Source: Ilex aquifolium
Taxonomy: Eukaryota; Streptophyta; Magnoliopsida; Aquifoliales; Aquifoliaceae
Assembly (NCBI GenBank): GCA_951799425.1
Contig: OX637393.1
Coordinates: 33,533,244 to 33,597,243, forward strand
Length of the DNA stretch: 64,000 bases
Direction of reading: 5' to 3'
Below are positions 23,681 to 35,791 of the stretch, in pieces; positions within the stretch are counted from its first letter, which is position 1; each line of letters starts with the position of its first letter. Position numbers and translations under genes: made by a program. The notes under the pieces were generated by a model. It saw only the letters and a program-made list of their open reading frames with translations, was not told the DNA's origin and did not search any database.

Positions 23681-23945
23681 AATTTATAGATGAAAGGGGA
23701 AAGGGAACGGTTTGGGTATCTAGGGGGGTTATGGGTGAGAGGGATTTGGAATGGGTTCAATGTATTGTGAGGACACTAAAGAGTCTCTCCGAAAAAACCC
23801 AATTAAAAACCCTAATTTCAGGCGTTCTGACCCTCGGATACCGGTAGCTCGTGCACTGGCTACCGGTAGCTGCTACACCAGAAGCAATTGGCTACCGGTA
23901 GTCAATGCGGTAGCAGCAAATCCAGTGGAATTTGGCTACCGGTAG
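23681..23945 (-). promoter_or_regulatory. Putative internal promoter of ORF3: palindromes plus TATA box
   Basis: The core TACCGGTA occurs at 23839-23846, with CTACCGGTAG at 23860-23869, 23892-23901 and 23936-23945. The surrounding 130 bp is clearly homologous to the LTR cluster (for example TACCGGTAGCTCGTGCACTG at 23839, with one mismatch to 21494). About 150 bp nearer ORF3 the minus strand has TCTATAAATT (23681-23690), a good TATA box, 68 bp before the first ATG. The sequence is observed; promoter activity is inferred. Confidence 0.6.
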
Positions 23946-23965
23946 CTCTGCGGTAGCTGCTTCCT

Positions 23966-26030
23966 TAATTCCAAAATACCCCTACAGTCGTTTCACTTTC
24001 ATTCCACTCTCTCTTAGGATCTCCCTTATGCATTCAAACACTCTTTTCATGACCACCACTCCACCCTAAACATCTAATCCACTTGCAAACCACAGTTCGA
24101 ATAATTATGCCCAATTCATTACCGAAATTGCAATGTGATTTACAACTTTGATGCCTTCCATGTATAGTGGGTGAATTTCTAAAAAAAATTTTTTTTTTTT
24201 TTTTTTTCAAAATAAATACCCAACATGCAAATCACTAATTAACATTTGAGCAATACCAAATCTTTCCAAATATCCAAAATTTGAGAAATATTCCCTCATT
24301 CTTGCAAGTATGGCACTTCTAACACATTCCTCATATGACTAGAACTAAGTAAACATGAACAAAAGTATAGTCTCAGATGCTAGGTTAAAGTATGCACTTA
24401 CCATATTAATTTCCAACTTGTGTGCAAATGAATTAAACAAGTAATTTAGGGATTTACAAATAGAATTCATATTTGAAAAGCTAGACAACTCAGTTTCAAT
24501 GCAAAACTCACCAAGGAACACTCTTAAACAATAATTGCACTCATGCTATCCTGGTATGCACTCCATGTGTACATGTGACGTAGAATCTTGTATTCAAAAA
24601 CAAGGTGTTCACATGTAATCCAAAAATGAAGTTCATATTTAGAAGTAAAGCGACCTTGGCATAGTCTCATGAATAGGATGCTAGTGCATTAGGTAGTAAG
24701 ACGCAACTTATCATTTTCTTTGAATTTATGCACCTCCCATGCTTTTCTAGATCACCTAGGACTTTTAAAGGTTATAATGGGGCCTTGGGGTGATATTGAA
24801 GTAAGGGAAATGAAGGATATAGAATAACAAAGAGGGTTGTTCCGAGTGAGAGACTTTAATCTTAGAAAAACACTTCCCTTTTATGGGATTTTGATTTTCA
24901 CACCATCACCACACCCTTTGTTTCTTTTCTTTCTTTTCCTTTACATTTCCCTTTTTCTTTTGATCATTCTTTCTTTATTCTCACCCCTTTTCTCCTTTTC
25001 TTGGCTTTTCCATTCTTTTCCATTGAACTCTTTGAGTTTCAACATCCATTATCCCTTGCTTGAATTTCCCCACACACTTCCTTCTTTTGCAATCACTCAT
25101 TTTTGTTTTAGGAACAACCAAGGTAAGGTAGGTATTTCTTATTTCCTTTGGCTTGGTTCAATGTGTGGCATAGAAATGAATTCAATTAAGGCTCAATCAT
25201 GGCACTAGGGATAAAATTTCCTCAAGAAAAAGGGCTAAGGCTCAAAATATTCAACAATGGCCTAAGATCACTTCCAGGTCCACATGGGGAGAGCATTACA
25301 TGATCAAGACAAATCAGTCTACTAACCAAATGCAACTAACCAAAACAAGCATAATGAGACTATTGAACAAACTTGATATCAAAAATTGTTCTTTGAGTAA
25401 ACGTAAATTCCCTCCAACAAGGTTTGGCACTAAAACTCTCATGGGTCTTTACTCATCTCCACTACTTATGTCAAGCTTAAAACATGAATCCAACCCATAA
25501 ATCACTGAAATTACAAATTCAGAAATCACATACAGATGAGTTCGAAAATCAATACATATGTGATACTTATGCATAGGATCCATTTCTATAGTAAGCTCAT
25601 GTACACAAGGTTCACAATAACGATCAACATGTCATCCAGTTCATACTCGCTTCATAAGGGAATACAGATCAACTTAAAGATATTTTTCATCAAAAATTTT
25701 CAAAATTTTTCACATATTTTGTACTAATGCGACAAAAGCAGAATACTTCCCAGCAACCTTGGTGTAACATACAAATGGTGCACCTCACCCCCCAACTAGA
25801 ATCATGCATTGTCCTCAATGCAACAAAAGGATATACTATGCAATGGAAGACAATAAAAGATAAATAGGGTAAGAGAACACCTCGCAATTGCGCTTTTGAC
25901 AAAAGCACCAAGATCTGGATTCAAGAGAAAACAAGCTATACACCAACAACAAGTAAGTGACATGAAATAACAGAAAAACATGACATAATTAAAACAAAAG
26001 AAACTGTACATGCAAACAAGGGTCCAATTG
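23966..26030 (-). mobile_element. Long non-coding spacer between pol and ORF3 (B)
   Basis: AT-rich, no recognisable gene. It holds a poly-A/T tract (24181-24208), a pyrimidine-rich stretch at 24900-25100, and another poorly structured stretch up to the pol stop at 26031. A spacer of 1-2.5 kb at this position is also present in element C. Confidence 0.7.
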
Positions 26031-29000
26031 TTATTCCTCAACCACATCCGGATACACCGGGTCGGTTAACTCTTCCTCCACCACTTGGTTTTCAAAACCC
26101 TCAAAGAATGGCTTAAGTCTTTGGCCATTGACCTTGAATGTTTGGCCATCTTTGAGGTTGGTGATCTCAACAGCTCCATTGGGGTAGGCCACCTTGACAA
26201 GATAGGGGCCATCCCAACGGGATCTTAACTTTCCGGGAAAGATGGAGAGGCGGGAATTATACAAGAGTACCTTTTGCCCGGGCTCGAATGATTTCCTCAC
26301 TATGGAGTTATCATGAAAGATTTTCGCCCGTTCCTTTGAAATTTTGGAACTCTCGTATGCATCCCGCCGAATCTCTTCCAATTCATTCATTTCTAACATC
26401 CTATGTTTACCCGCCATTCTCATATTGAAGTTTAGAGTCTTGATGGCCCAATAGGCCTTGTGTTCCATTTCTACCGGCAGATGGCAAGCCTTTCCATAGA
26501 CAAGCCGATAGGGAGACATGCCCAAAACTGTCTTGTAGGCAGTACGATATGCCCACAGGGCATCAATCAATCTCTCAGACCAATCCTTCCTATTGGGGTT
26601 AATTGTTTTCTCAAGGATGGTCTTGATCTCCCTATTGGCTAGCTCGGCTTGGCCATTTGTTTGTGGGTGATAAGCGGTGGATACTTTATGTGTAACGCCA
26701 TATTTGAACACTAAAGATGCAACTGGCCTGTTACAGAAGTGTGATCCACCGTCACTAATCAAAGCACGAGGCATCCCGAACCTCGAAAAAATGTTCTCTT
26801 TCAAGAACTTGACCACAACCCGGTGGTCATTAGTCTTTGTCGGGATAGCCTCCACCCATTTGGACACGTAGTCCACTGCCAGCAGAATGTATAGATAGCC
26901 AAACGACATAGGGAAGGGACCCATGAAATCGATGCCCCAACAATCGAATATTTCTATCACAAGTATAGGGGAGAGGGGCATCATATTCCTTTGGGTCACA
27001 CTCCCCAACCGTTGGCATCTATCACATTCTTTACAAAATGAAATACAATCCTTAATTAAAGAAGGCCAGTAGAAACCTGATTGGAGAATCTTTGCAGAAG
27101 TTTTCTTGGCGGAGAAATGGCCACCACAGGCTTGGGAGTGACAGAAGGCAAGGACGTTCCGCTGCTCATTTTCAGGCACACATCGCCTCATGATTTGGTC
27201 CGGACAATACTTGAACAGATACGGATTATCGAAGTAGAAGTACTTCACGTCGGCCATAAATCTCCTTTTATCTTCAGGGCTCCAGTGTGATGGGATTTGT
27301 CCTGTTGCAAGATAATTGCAAATATCAGCATACCAAGGACAATGAGAATGAATGGACAATAATTGCTCATCAGGGAAGGAGTCTGTGATAGGGATGTGCT
27401 CATTTGTCTCTTGTGCCACCAGTCGGGATAAGTGATCCGCCACGACATTCTCAACTCCCTTCTTGTCTTTAATGGTCAAGTCAAATTCTTGTAGGAGGAG
27501 GATCCACCTAATGAGTCTTGGCTTCGCATCCTGCTTAGATAACAAGTACTTTAAGGCAGAATGGTCAGTGAAGATAACAATAGGTGAACCAATGATATAT
27601 GAACGGAATTTATCAAGAGCAAACACTACAGCTAGCAATTCTTTTTTAGTGGTAGTGTAATTCATTTGTGCCTCATTAAGTGTTTTGCTAGCGTAGTGTA
27701 TAACATGCGGTCGATTGTCCTTCCTCTGACCAAGCACTGCGCCGACCGCGTAGTCACTCGCGTCGCACATAAGCTCGAAGGGTAGATCCCAATTGGGTGG
27801 TTGCATGATAGGAGGCGTGACAAGCATGCTTTTTAGTTTCTTAAAAGACGTCTCACACTCATGCGACCACTCAAAGGGAACATCCTTGGACAGTAAATTG
27901 GTCAGGGGTCGGGCCAATGCACTAAAATTTTGAATGAACCGGCGATAGAAACCTGCATGGCCCAGAAATGACCGGATACCCTTGATAGTTGTCGGCGTGG
28001 GAAGGTTGGAGATGGCCTCCACCTTGGATTTGTCAACTTCGATGCCCCTTGCCGACACTATGTGACCCAACACAATCCCTTCCGTCACCATAAAGTGACA
28101 CTTCTCCCAATTCAGCACAAGATTCTTCTCCTCACATCTCTCCAACACCTTCTCCAAATTTTCCAAACACCCCTCAAAGGAATCCCCGAAGACTGAGAAG
28201 TCATCCATAAACACCTCGACAATCTTCTCCACCATATCACTAAAAATCCCCATCATGCAACGTTGGAATGTTCCAGGGGCATTACATAGCCCGAAAGGCA
28301 TGCGACGATACGCAAAGGTACCGTAGGGGCAAGTGAAGGTGGTTTTCTCCTGGTCTTCAAGGGCAATCTCTATCTGATTGTAGCCGGAGTATCCATCTAA
28401 GAAGCAATAGAAAAGATGCCCCGCTACCCGTTCTAGCACTTGATCGAGGAATGGAATTGGAAAGTGGTCTTTTTTTGTGCACAAGTTGAGCTTCCGATAA
28501 TCAATACACACTCTCCACCCAGTGATTACTCTTGTTGGAATAAGCTCATTCTCCTCGTTTTCCACCACAGTCACACCCGACTTCTTGGGGACTACTTGCG
28601 TGGGACTAACCCACTTACTGTCGGAAATTGGAAAGATAATGCCCACGTCAAGTAGCTTTAGAACTTCATCCCGTACCACATCTTTCATGATTGGATTTAA
28701 TCTCCTTTGTGGCTGGCGGGATGGTTTTCCATCTTCTTCAAGGTAGATCCGGTGTGTGCAAATGGTAGGGTTGATCCCCTTTATATCCGCAATTGTCCAA
28801 CCAATTGCTCCCTTATGTCTCCGCAGCACTTCCAAGAGCTCTCCCTCTTGCTTTACATCCAATGTAGAACTAATCACCACCGGGAACGATTCATCTTCCC
28901 CAAGATATGCGTATTTCAAATGGGAAGGTAAAGGCTTCAATTCTAAGGTAGGTTTTTGTACATCAGATGGGAATATCTTCTTTTCTTGGTGTGGGAGTCT

Positions 29001-29102
29001 TTCAAATGTAGGAATCCACTTCTCCACCCCTTTCAAACTTTCCACTTCTTCATGCTCAACAAGCTCTTCATCTTCCACACTCAAAGTGCTCATCAACTCC
29101 AT
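26031..29102 (-). CDS. Athila-type Pol: RT, RNase H, integrase
   Basis: 1,023 codons open from ATG at 29102 to TAA or TGA at 26031. RT occupies roughly residues 110-390: [25 protein letters not shown] and the catalytic VFMDDFSVF (FMDD is usual in this lineage). RNase H lies at about 440-570: [37 protein letters not shown]. The integrase zinc-binding region ([10 protein letters not shown]...CKECDRCQ) is at about 655-705. The core with D, D and E in [15 protein letters not shown] and NREIK is at about 725-850. A C-terminal region with WDGPYLVK follows. The upstream PR ORF is in the same frame, separated only by a TAA (29109-29111). Confidence 0.95.
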   Translation of the reverse strand: MELMSTLSVEDEELVEHEEVESLKGVEKWIPTFERLPHQEKKIFPSDVQKPTLELKPLPSHLKYAYLGEDESFPVVISSTLDVKQEGELLEVLRRHKGAIGWTIADIKGINPTICTHRIYLEEDGKPSRQPQRRLNPIMKDVVRDEVLKLLDVGIIFPISDSKWVSPTQVVPKKSGVTVVENEENELIPTRVITGWRVCIDYRKLNLCTKKDHFPIPFLDQVLERVAGHLFYCFLDGYSGYNQIEIALEDQEKTTFTCPYGTFAYRRMPFGLCNAPGTFQRCMMGIFSDMVEKIVEVFMDDFSVFGDSFEGCLENLEKVLERCEEKNLVLNWEKCHFMVTEGIVLGHIVSARGIEVDKSKVEAISNLPTPTTIKGIRSFLGHAGFYRRFIQNFSALARPLTNLLSKDVPFEWSHECETSFKKLKSMLVTPPIMQPPNWDLPFELMCDASDYAVGAVLGQRKDNRPHVIHYASKTLNEAQMNYTTTKKELLAVVFALDKFRSYIIGSPIVIFTDHSALKYLLSKQDAKPRLIRWILLLQEFDLTIKDKKGVENVVADHLSRLVAQETNEHIPITDSFPDEQLLSIHSHCPWYADICNYLATGQIPSHWSPEDKRRFMADVKYFYFDNPYLFKYCPDQIMRRCVPENEQRNVLAFCHSQACGGHFSAKKTSAKILQSGFYWPSLIKDCISFCKECDRCQRLGSVTQRNMMPLSPILVIEIFDCWGIDFMGPFPMSFGYLYILLAVDYVSKWVEAIPTKTNDHRVVVKFLKENIFSRFGMPRALISDGGSHFCNRPVASLVFKYGVTHKVSTAYHPQTNGQAELANREIKTILEKTINPNRKDWSERLIDALWAYRTAYKTVLGMSPYRLVYGKACHLPVEMEHKAYWAIKTLNFNMRMAGKHRMLEMNELEEIRRDAYESSKISKERAKIFHDNSIVRKSFEPGQKVLLYNSRLSIFPGKLRSRWDGPYLVKVAYPNGAVEITNLKDGQTFKVNGQRLKPFFEGFENQVVEEELTDPVYPDVVEE

Positions 29103-29108
29103 GTGCTC

Positions 29109-31782
29109 TTACACCACAGTATCAATCCGATTTACCTCATGTGCATCCTCATCATCCCCCGGTTGCTTGCACAGGTTGAACACATTAAGCTCCATTGTCA
29201 TGTTTCCAAATGCCAGCTTCATAAGACCATTCCTGCAATTAATCACAGCATTAGATGTAGCAAGGAAAGGTCTACCTAGTATCACAGGGATTTGAGAGCT
29301 AAGATTAGCAACAGGGTGAGTATCAAGCACAATGAAATCAACAGGAAAGTAAAACTTATCCACTTGGACTAAAACATCCTCAACCACTCCCCTTGGTGTG
29401 CGAACACTGCGGTCCGCCAGTTGAAGCGTGATTGGAGTAGGCTTCAATTCCTCCAGCTTAAGTTGTTGATACACAGAATAGGGGAGGAGGTTCACGCTAG
29501 CACCTAAATCAAGCAAGGCTTGTTCCACCCGGCAATCTCCAATGGTTATGGCAATGGTGGGGCAGCCGGGATCCTTAAACTTGGGAGGAGTGTTAGTCCT
29601 CAAAATTGAGCTCACTTGCTCGGTAAGGAATGCTCTTTTGTGAACATTTAGCCTTCTTTTCACTGTGCACAAGTCCTTCAAGATCTTTGCACAAGAGGGG
29701 ATTTGCTTGATGGCATCCAGGAGCGGAATGTTTATCTTTACCTGCTTAAACAAATCCAAAATGTCAGCATAGTTAGCCACCTTGAGAGGTGGCTTCAAAC
29801 GATTAGGGAATGGGGCAGGGATAGGAAAAACAGTCACACCTTCATCACTCAATTTCTCTTTGTCAACCACCTCACTTTCTTTACTCTCACTCACCCCACC
29901 ACCATTGGTGCTACCCTTAGTCTCTTTCTCAAGTGGCAATGCGACCTTGGGCGAGGCCTTTGGCAACATGGTCTTATTAATTTCCTTGCCACTTCGAAGG
30001 GTAGTCACTGACTTGAGTTGTTCACAACTCTCTTGGGTGGTGTCGGCCAACTCAATCACATTTTGACCTTTAGGATTTTGTTGAGGTTGAGAGGGAAATT
30101 TTCCCTTCTCTTGTTGAGACAACCCAATGGTATTGGTGATTTTGGTGAGTTGGGCCGAAATGTCCTTATTGAAGGTGGTTTGGCTTTGAATGAAGGTATG
30201 GACCACATCTTCTAGACTCCGTTTATGAGGTGGTTGGTAGCTGGAAGAACTAGATGGGCCTTGTCCCGCAAAATTCTGTGGGGGAGGGTTGGATTGGTAC
30301 CCTTGTGGATTGGTCCGTGGGTATTGGGAGCTAGAAGCTTGCCCTTGACCTTGATGTTGTGATTGGTACGGACCTTGCTTGGGAGGTGCAGGAGGTGTAT
30401 ATGTGTTAGAGCCATAGGGAATGGGGTTCTCATTCCTCCAACTGAAATTAGGGTGATCACGATACCCCGAATTGTAAGTGTTGGAATTTGAAGGAAATGA
30501 TTGTCTTGGTTGGTTGAAGGCATTAACTTGTTCATGGTATGCCTCCTTAAGTGCCGGAATGCTCGGACACTCCGATGTGGAATGCTCGACACCACCACAA
30601 ACAGAACAAGCCTCCTCGGCTCTTGACACATGAGAGACATTTCGTCTCCTTTCCACCTCAAGGCTATCCACTTTCCTAGACAATTTGGAAATTTGGGAAA
30701 GTAGATCCTCACGGTCTTTCAAGTCATACATCCCCCCCCCGTGGTGGTTGACTACTACCCGGCATTGTCCTAGGTAAGTCATCCGGATCCTGAACACCCC
30801 AAGTTTGTGCCTTTTCAGCGAGGGTACCAAAATAGTCTAGGGCCTCATCGGGATCTTTGTTCAAGAATTCACCATTGCACATCATATCTATGAATTGTCT
30901 ATGGTCTGGGGTGATTCCTTCGTAGAAGAAAGTCACCAATTGCCATGAGTTAAAACCATGATGTGGTATGGAGTGAAGTAGATCCTTATAACGGTCCCAA
31001 CATTGATAAAACTGCTCATTGGGTTTTTCAGAAAAGTTTTGGATTTCCTTTTTCAAAAAGGTGGTTCGATGAACCGGGAAAAATTTTTTTAAGAAAAAGG
31101 AGACAATGTTATCTCAAGATAGCATAGTCCGTGGTCCCATGGAATCAAGCCACACTCTTGCCTTCCCATCCATAGAGAAAGGGAACAATTTCATCCTGGC
31201 TATCTCTTCCAAATTGTGATTTGGGAGAAACGTTGCAACCATTTCCTCGTAAGACCTTATGTGGTTATACGGGTTCTCATTTTCAACCCCCCTGAATTTG
31301 GGGATTAGTTGCAACATCCACGGTTTTAACACAAAAAGGTGATGTTGGACAGGGAGACGGATGCATGATGGTGTGGTGCTACGGGTCGGTTGAAGGTACT
31401 CTTGCATAGTTCTTGCCTCAAAATCAAGTGGGATGTTCCCTTCATTTCTTGGTGGGGGAAAATGCGCTTGTTGGTTGGGCATTCTAGGTGGTTGCACTCC
31501 CCCACCACCTCGCATATTTGGGTTGACACCCACATTGTCAAATTGATCGGGAGGGGGATAGTGTAATCTTGGGTCATGCTCCCTATATTCGGGCATTCCC
31601 CCACCCCTTTGGTCATTTAGGTTTGCACCTACATTGTCAAAATTCCCACCCCCTTGCATGTTTTGGTTGACAGCTATATTTTCAACATTGTCACCCACAT
31701 TCTCGGGTGGGTCTTGGTCGATATTCATGTTGGGGCCTAAGGGTTGTCTAACTAATCGATGATAGTCGTCCCTTCCCCACAT
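29109..31782 (-). pseudogene. Athila-type gag and protease with two lesions (B)
   Basis: Gag starts MWGRDDYHRLVRQ (31782). An in-frame TGA at 31114-31116 interrupts the capsid-like domain right after GPRTMLS. A G9 run (complement of 30732-30740) shifts the frame by one between the RQFIDMMCNGEF and SQISKLSRKVDSLEV blocks. The following ORF carries a zinc knuckle CSVCGGVEHSTSEC, a long Q/P/S-rich linker, and the protease with LLDLGASVNLLPYSVY and VILGRPFLAT. It ends at TAA 29109-29111. D-L-G-A in place of D-S-G-A also occurs in C. Gag forms the particle shell; protease matures it. Confidence 0.9.
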
Positions 31783-31920
31783 GCAACAAAATATCTATAC
31801 AAATGAAATTATCCAAAACCAAGAAGATGTACACGAGACAACGTACCTCAGCCCGTGATGAAGATCACGGGACTTACCTTGGTTGTTCGAAAATCACTTC
31901 CTTGATTTTACACTTGCCTT

Positions 31921-31937
31921 CCCCGGCAACGGCGCCA
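31921..31937 (-). other. Primer-binding site, tRNA-Asp type (B)
   Basis: The minus strand reads TGGCGCCGTTGCCGGGG, three bases inside the 5' LTR. It complements the 3' end of plant tRNA-Asp as I know it (CCCCGGCAACGGCGCCA), the usual primer of Athila-type elements. Confidence 0.88.
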
Positions 31938-31940
31938 AAA

Positions 31941-33903
31941 TGATTGTCACAAAAATGATATCTTTCCTAACCCCTAATTACTATCCCTCATGTATGCAAT
32001 GTATGAACGGGGGAGAAGACTTTCTTCCCCTAGGAATAGTGTCAAAATAAAGGGCAATGAGGAAAGGGAAGTGGGACGATGTAAATATGGGATATGTATG
32101 CACAAAAATGCTCCCCAATCGCAAGGAGACTTTTGTGTATTGTGAGTTACTTGGAAGAGTATTCCAAGGTCGTATCCACAGGGAAGGTAGTGAATCAAGA
32201 TTAAAGTGATTTGGTGAAAAACGGAAATGTAAAATCTTTTGTCTTGAGAGTTGATTGGTGAAGTGTATGCTAATGAAAATGTAATGATAAAAACAAGTGT
32301 TGACAATTCCAAGAGATCACTCCAATGGGTATACCACCTCAACTCAAATCACTCCTCCTATTGAGCATGAATGAACGCTTGAATCACGGAAAGCCGAGGA
32401 TGGCATCGATGAGTATCTAAGCATAAACCGTGACTAAGCCTACGGTTTATCAAAGACTCATCGACTAATCCATCTTCTATCCGGTCAAAACGAACCATTT
32501 GACTCTAAAGGGAAAGAGGAGAAAGAGTTGAAATGGTATCCCCAAGGGAGATCCCTCTTGGTCTTGCCAACTAGAGGATTTAGCTACTCATATTTGGAAT
32601 GGAAATAACTATGTAATGGAGAAGCATTGCAAATCTATGAACTTCTAAAGTTACTAAGTATCAGAATTTATGAGCTAAAAGAACATGTATTTAAACCCAT
32701 TGCATAGTTATGAGAAATTAAGAACTTGAAGCATTAATGGTGAAACATTAAATGAGCATTGAACTAACAAAACATGAAGGGAAAACAACATTCATGGCAT
32801 TCAATGAACTACTAAGAGTCTTACTCCAGATTACAAAACAGTGCAGTAGAAGAATATGCAAAAATCACAACTTTCTCTCTCTAAAAACTACTGTTCATCT
32901 TCTTCTCCGCCCAGAGTTTCTCTCTCTAAAAACCCTCTTACAAAAGTGGTCAGTCTAAAAAAAACTGCTTGCTCCTCCTCCCCATCCTTGGAGAACATTT
33001 CTTTCTCAAAAACGTGCCTGGGTATCCCCTGCAGCTTCAGCAGCAGCACCCAGCCTGCCAAGCCTGAACCAATAAGATGCAGCATCCCTCTGCAACCCAG
33101 CTTGCTTTCTTCGTGTAATTTCTTTTGCTATGGAGAAAAACCCCTTTTTCCCCTCACTCCATATTCTGGAGAGGAAGGAGTCTCCTATCTGATTACTGGA
33201 GGGAGACAAACAGGGTATGACAGAGGTGTGCAGAGCTGGTCTGCACACCCAGCAGCTCCTATTTTCTCTTTCTTCAATTAATGCCATGGCTTCAAAGTCC
33301 AAGGATAAAGATATGGAGGGATATTCTGTATGTTGAGCGAGTCAAAGGAGTGAGGGAGACTAGCTGGTGGGGCCCTTGAAGCAGCAGAAACAGTTCAGCA
33401 GAATTTTAGATGAAACAGCATCGGATACCGGTAGCTCGTGCACTGACTACCGGTAGCTGATACACCAGAAACAATTGGCTACCGGTAGTCGTGCGGTAGC
33501 TGCAACTCCAGTAGTATTTGGCTACCGGTAGCTCTGCGGTAGCTGATTCTCCAGTGGTATTTGGCTACCGGTAGCTCTGCGGTAGCTGATTCTCCAGTGG
33601 TATTTGGCTACCGGTAGCTCTGCGGTAGCTGATTCTCCAGTGGTATTTGGCTACCGGTAGCTCTGCGGTAGCTGACTGATGTTGATTCCTTCTTGCTTCC
33701 TTCTTTTAATTCAAAATCAAAGATAGCCCTCATCTCCATTCATCACAGCTTTGAAACAGTCGACATTTGCCTTGTTTAACTGCACAACTCACACATTACC
33801 AATAAGTGCTTGATTAACGCAATTCACATCAATATAATCTCCAAAAATCAATCTAACCCGAGATGATTTGCACAACAAAATATACAAAATTTGGTGTGAA
33901 TCA
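31941..33903 (-). mobile_element. 5' LTR of element B
   Basis: 1,963 bp, the same length as the 3' LTR, with five substitutions seen, for example at the positions corresponding to AAAAACAAGTG and AAAAGTGGTCAG. Palindromes lie at 33426-33433 (TACCGGTA) and at 33447, 33479, 33522, 33565, 33608 and 33651 (CTACCGGTAG starts), 240-480 bp inside U3. Confidence 0.96.
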
Positions 33904-35697
33904 GGCTTTCTTCAACCTTGAGGCTCGAAATGGGAGCCGTCCGCCGGTGTAAACCCCGCACCTAAAATGTTTTTCCCACAAAGGGTGAGCCACGCTCAAT
34001 AGGGTATCTCCTAATGAGGCTACTCCCCAACCTAAATGCATATGAAATGTTCACATGCCAAAATCAACAATTCATAACATTCCAAGCAAGGAAATATATT
34101 CAATGATGGAATTTGCAATGCCATGCTATGGAATGAGGTGAGACTCACTCATGCATATCAACCGAGCCCTTCCTGGCTCCTCTACACATGCAAGTGCCAA
34201 TGTGTACCAATCCATCATTTATGTTGCACATCAAATGATATTTCATTCTAGGGTCGTTATAGGGGTGGATGTTCATGGACTCACACCAAAGGTCACCCAA
34301 CCTACACAGAATTCATGGACTTCCACCAACGGTTCCGCGTACACCGACACACTTTATGGGCTCATATACCAACGGAGTGCGTATCCAATCACCGGGTCTC
34401 TCACCCGAGGGATAGTCTAGCCCTTCTTGCTACCCCAACCCTAACAACCATGCAAATCGTGAGACTCGACTAGGTCACCAACCCGTATCACCCGAGCCCA
34501 CTCGTCGTCCACCAAACTTGGTGAAGACAACCACCATGCACACACACCCACTAAATGCGATGTTCCCGTGCATATGCAATGTGATGTCCCATTGCAACAA
34601 TAATACAATGTTCAATATGGTATGAGTAACATATGAACATTTACAACACATTTCACACACTTCATGGCAAAATCATATCATAAGCATATAATTTCCATAA
34701 AACAATTTCCAAGCATGTTGTCACATAATCATGTTATCAACATCTTAAATTCCTCAAGGCATATATATAAACACATAACATGCCCACAATTCCATATAAC
34801 CCAAGATTCACATTGGATTAATTTCATGTACCCAATTCTAGAAATCTCATTTAGAAACTTCTAATTACCAATCCAATTAGAATTGATCTTTACCCAATTC
34901 CATAACCATTTCACCCAAATCAAACAAATAGGCAAGAGATACACATCCTATCATCCTACCCATTTCATTAAAACATTCTAGGTTTGGAATAAACCTTAGT
35001 AGGAAGAAACCCTACCTCTTGAAGCGTAAGGAACGACCGTACGAAGCTCCAAGACCCGATTCAAGCTCTAAGCTCTAGCTTCCCAAAATTCCGTTCCTCG
35101 AATTTCGCCCAAACCCGACCTTCTTGGTATGGTTTTGTAGTCCTTGGCGAGGAGAACAACTTTCTCTCTTGGCTCGAGTTGATTTGAGCTCTCAATCGTT
35201 GTAGATCGTAGAGAGAAGGTGGAGAAAACTTTGCTCTTTCCCTCTCTTCCTCTCACGTGTATCGGCTGAACAAATGGGGAGAAAATCTGATTTTCTCCCC
35301 TTTAAATACCCTTTAAATACTTGGCCCTCAATGCGCCACACGGCCCTTATTTCCCGGGTCCGTTTTAGCCCTGAAACGATTAAATTTCGCTCCGATTCAA
35401 GTTCAAAATATTTTTGTTTTAACTTGCCGTCATTTATTTCCCAAAATTTAAAATTTTATTCAGAATCTCGTTTTTGGGTCTCCCGAGGTTCGACCGCCTC
35501 GTAAAACGCGAAAAATCCGACTAACTCGGAATTCAATGAAATTTGACAAGGTAACTAGGTTTCGCGAGACGAATCCAACGGCGATGTCCGTTTCGTCATC
35601 CGAGCTCTAGAAAATTTCAGGTTTACAACCTGTACCATAGTGGTAATTTACCATTTTGCCCTTTTTCTCAAAAGTTTAAATTTCCTCGGGTTTTACA
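33904..35697 (-). mobile_element. 3' LTR of A, right piece
   Basis: Continues LTR A after the second GGCTT and ends ...GGGTTTTACA at the PPT. It aligns with solo LTR G from about 7200 to 9052. A weak TATA-like region lies near 35300-35330 on the minus strand. Confidence 0.92.
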
Positions 35698-35710
35698 TTC
35701 TTCCCCCCTT
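35698..35710 (-). other. Polypurine tract of element A
   Basis: The minus strand reads AAGGGGGGAAGAA directly before the LTR start TGTAAAACCC. Confidence 0.88.
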
Positions 35711-35791
35711 AAAAGAATTTCGTCCCCGAAATTCACACACTCATGCACAAACAACCACATGCATATGCCACAGTCATATAACACTAAATGA

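Larger units (their letters stand above)
20009..33903 (-). mobile_element. Young Athila-like element B nested in LTR A
   Basis: A complete minus-strand element of 13,895 bp with TG...CA ends, flanked by the 5-bp duplication GGCTT (20004-20008 and 33904-33908). Removing it rejoins LTR A exactly as in the uninterrupted right copy near 41320. Both LTRs are 1,963 bp without indels, and I found five substitutions between them (about 0.25%). It has a tRNA-Asp type PBS, gag, PR, RT-RNase H-integrase, a 2.4-kb spacer, ORF3 and PPT. The gene order and PBS place it in the Athila lineage. Three lesions interrupt gag-pol. Confidence 0.96.

Noticed and set aside
24837-25208. Plus-strand frame of 123 codons with hydrophobic stretches, like a membrane protein
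   Set aside because: It lies antisense in the pyrimidine-rich spacer of element B. The hydrophobicity comes from T/C-rich low complexity, and C has no equivalent.
26460-30215. Several 60-179-codon plus-strand frames opposite pol and gag of B
   Set aside because: They are antisense shadows of the long coding frames.
31921-31940. Possible tRNA-Asp gene 3' end
   Set aside because: Only the last 17 bases match, at the LTR border where a primer-binding site is expected. No tRNA body is present. The same holds for the initiator-Met matches at 633-644 and 40717-40728.
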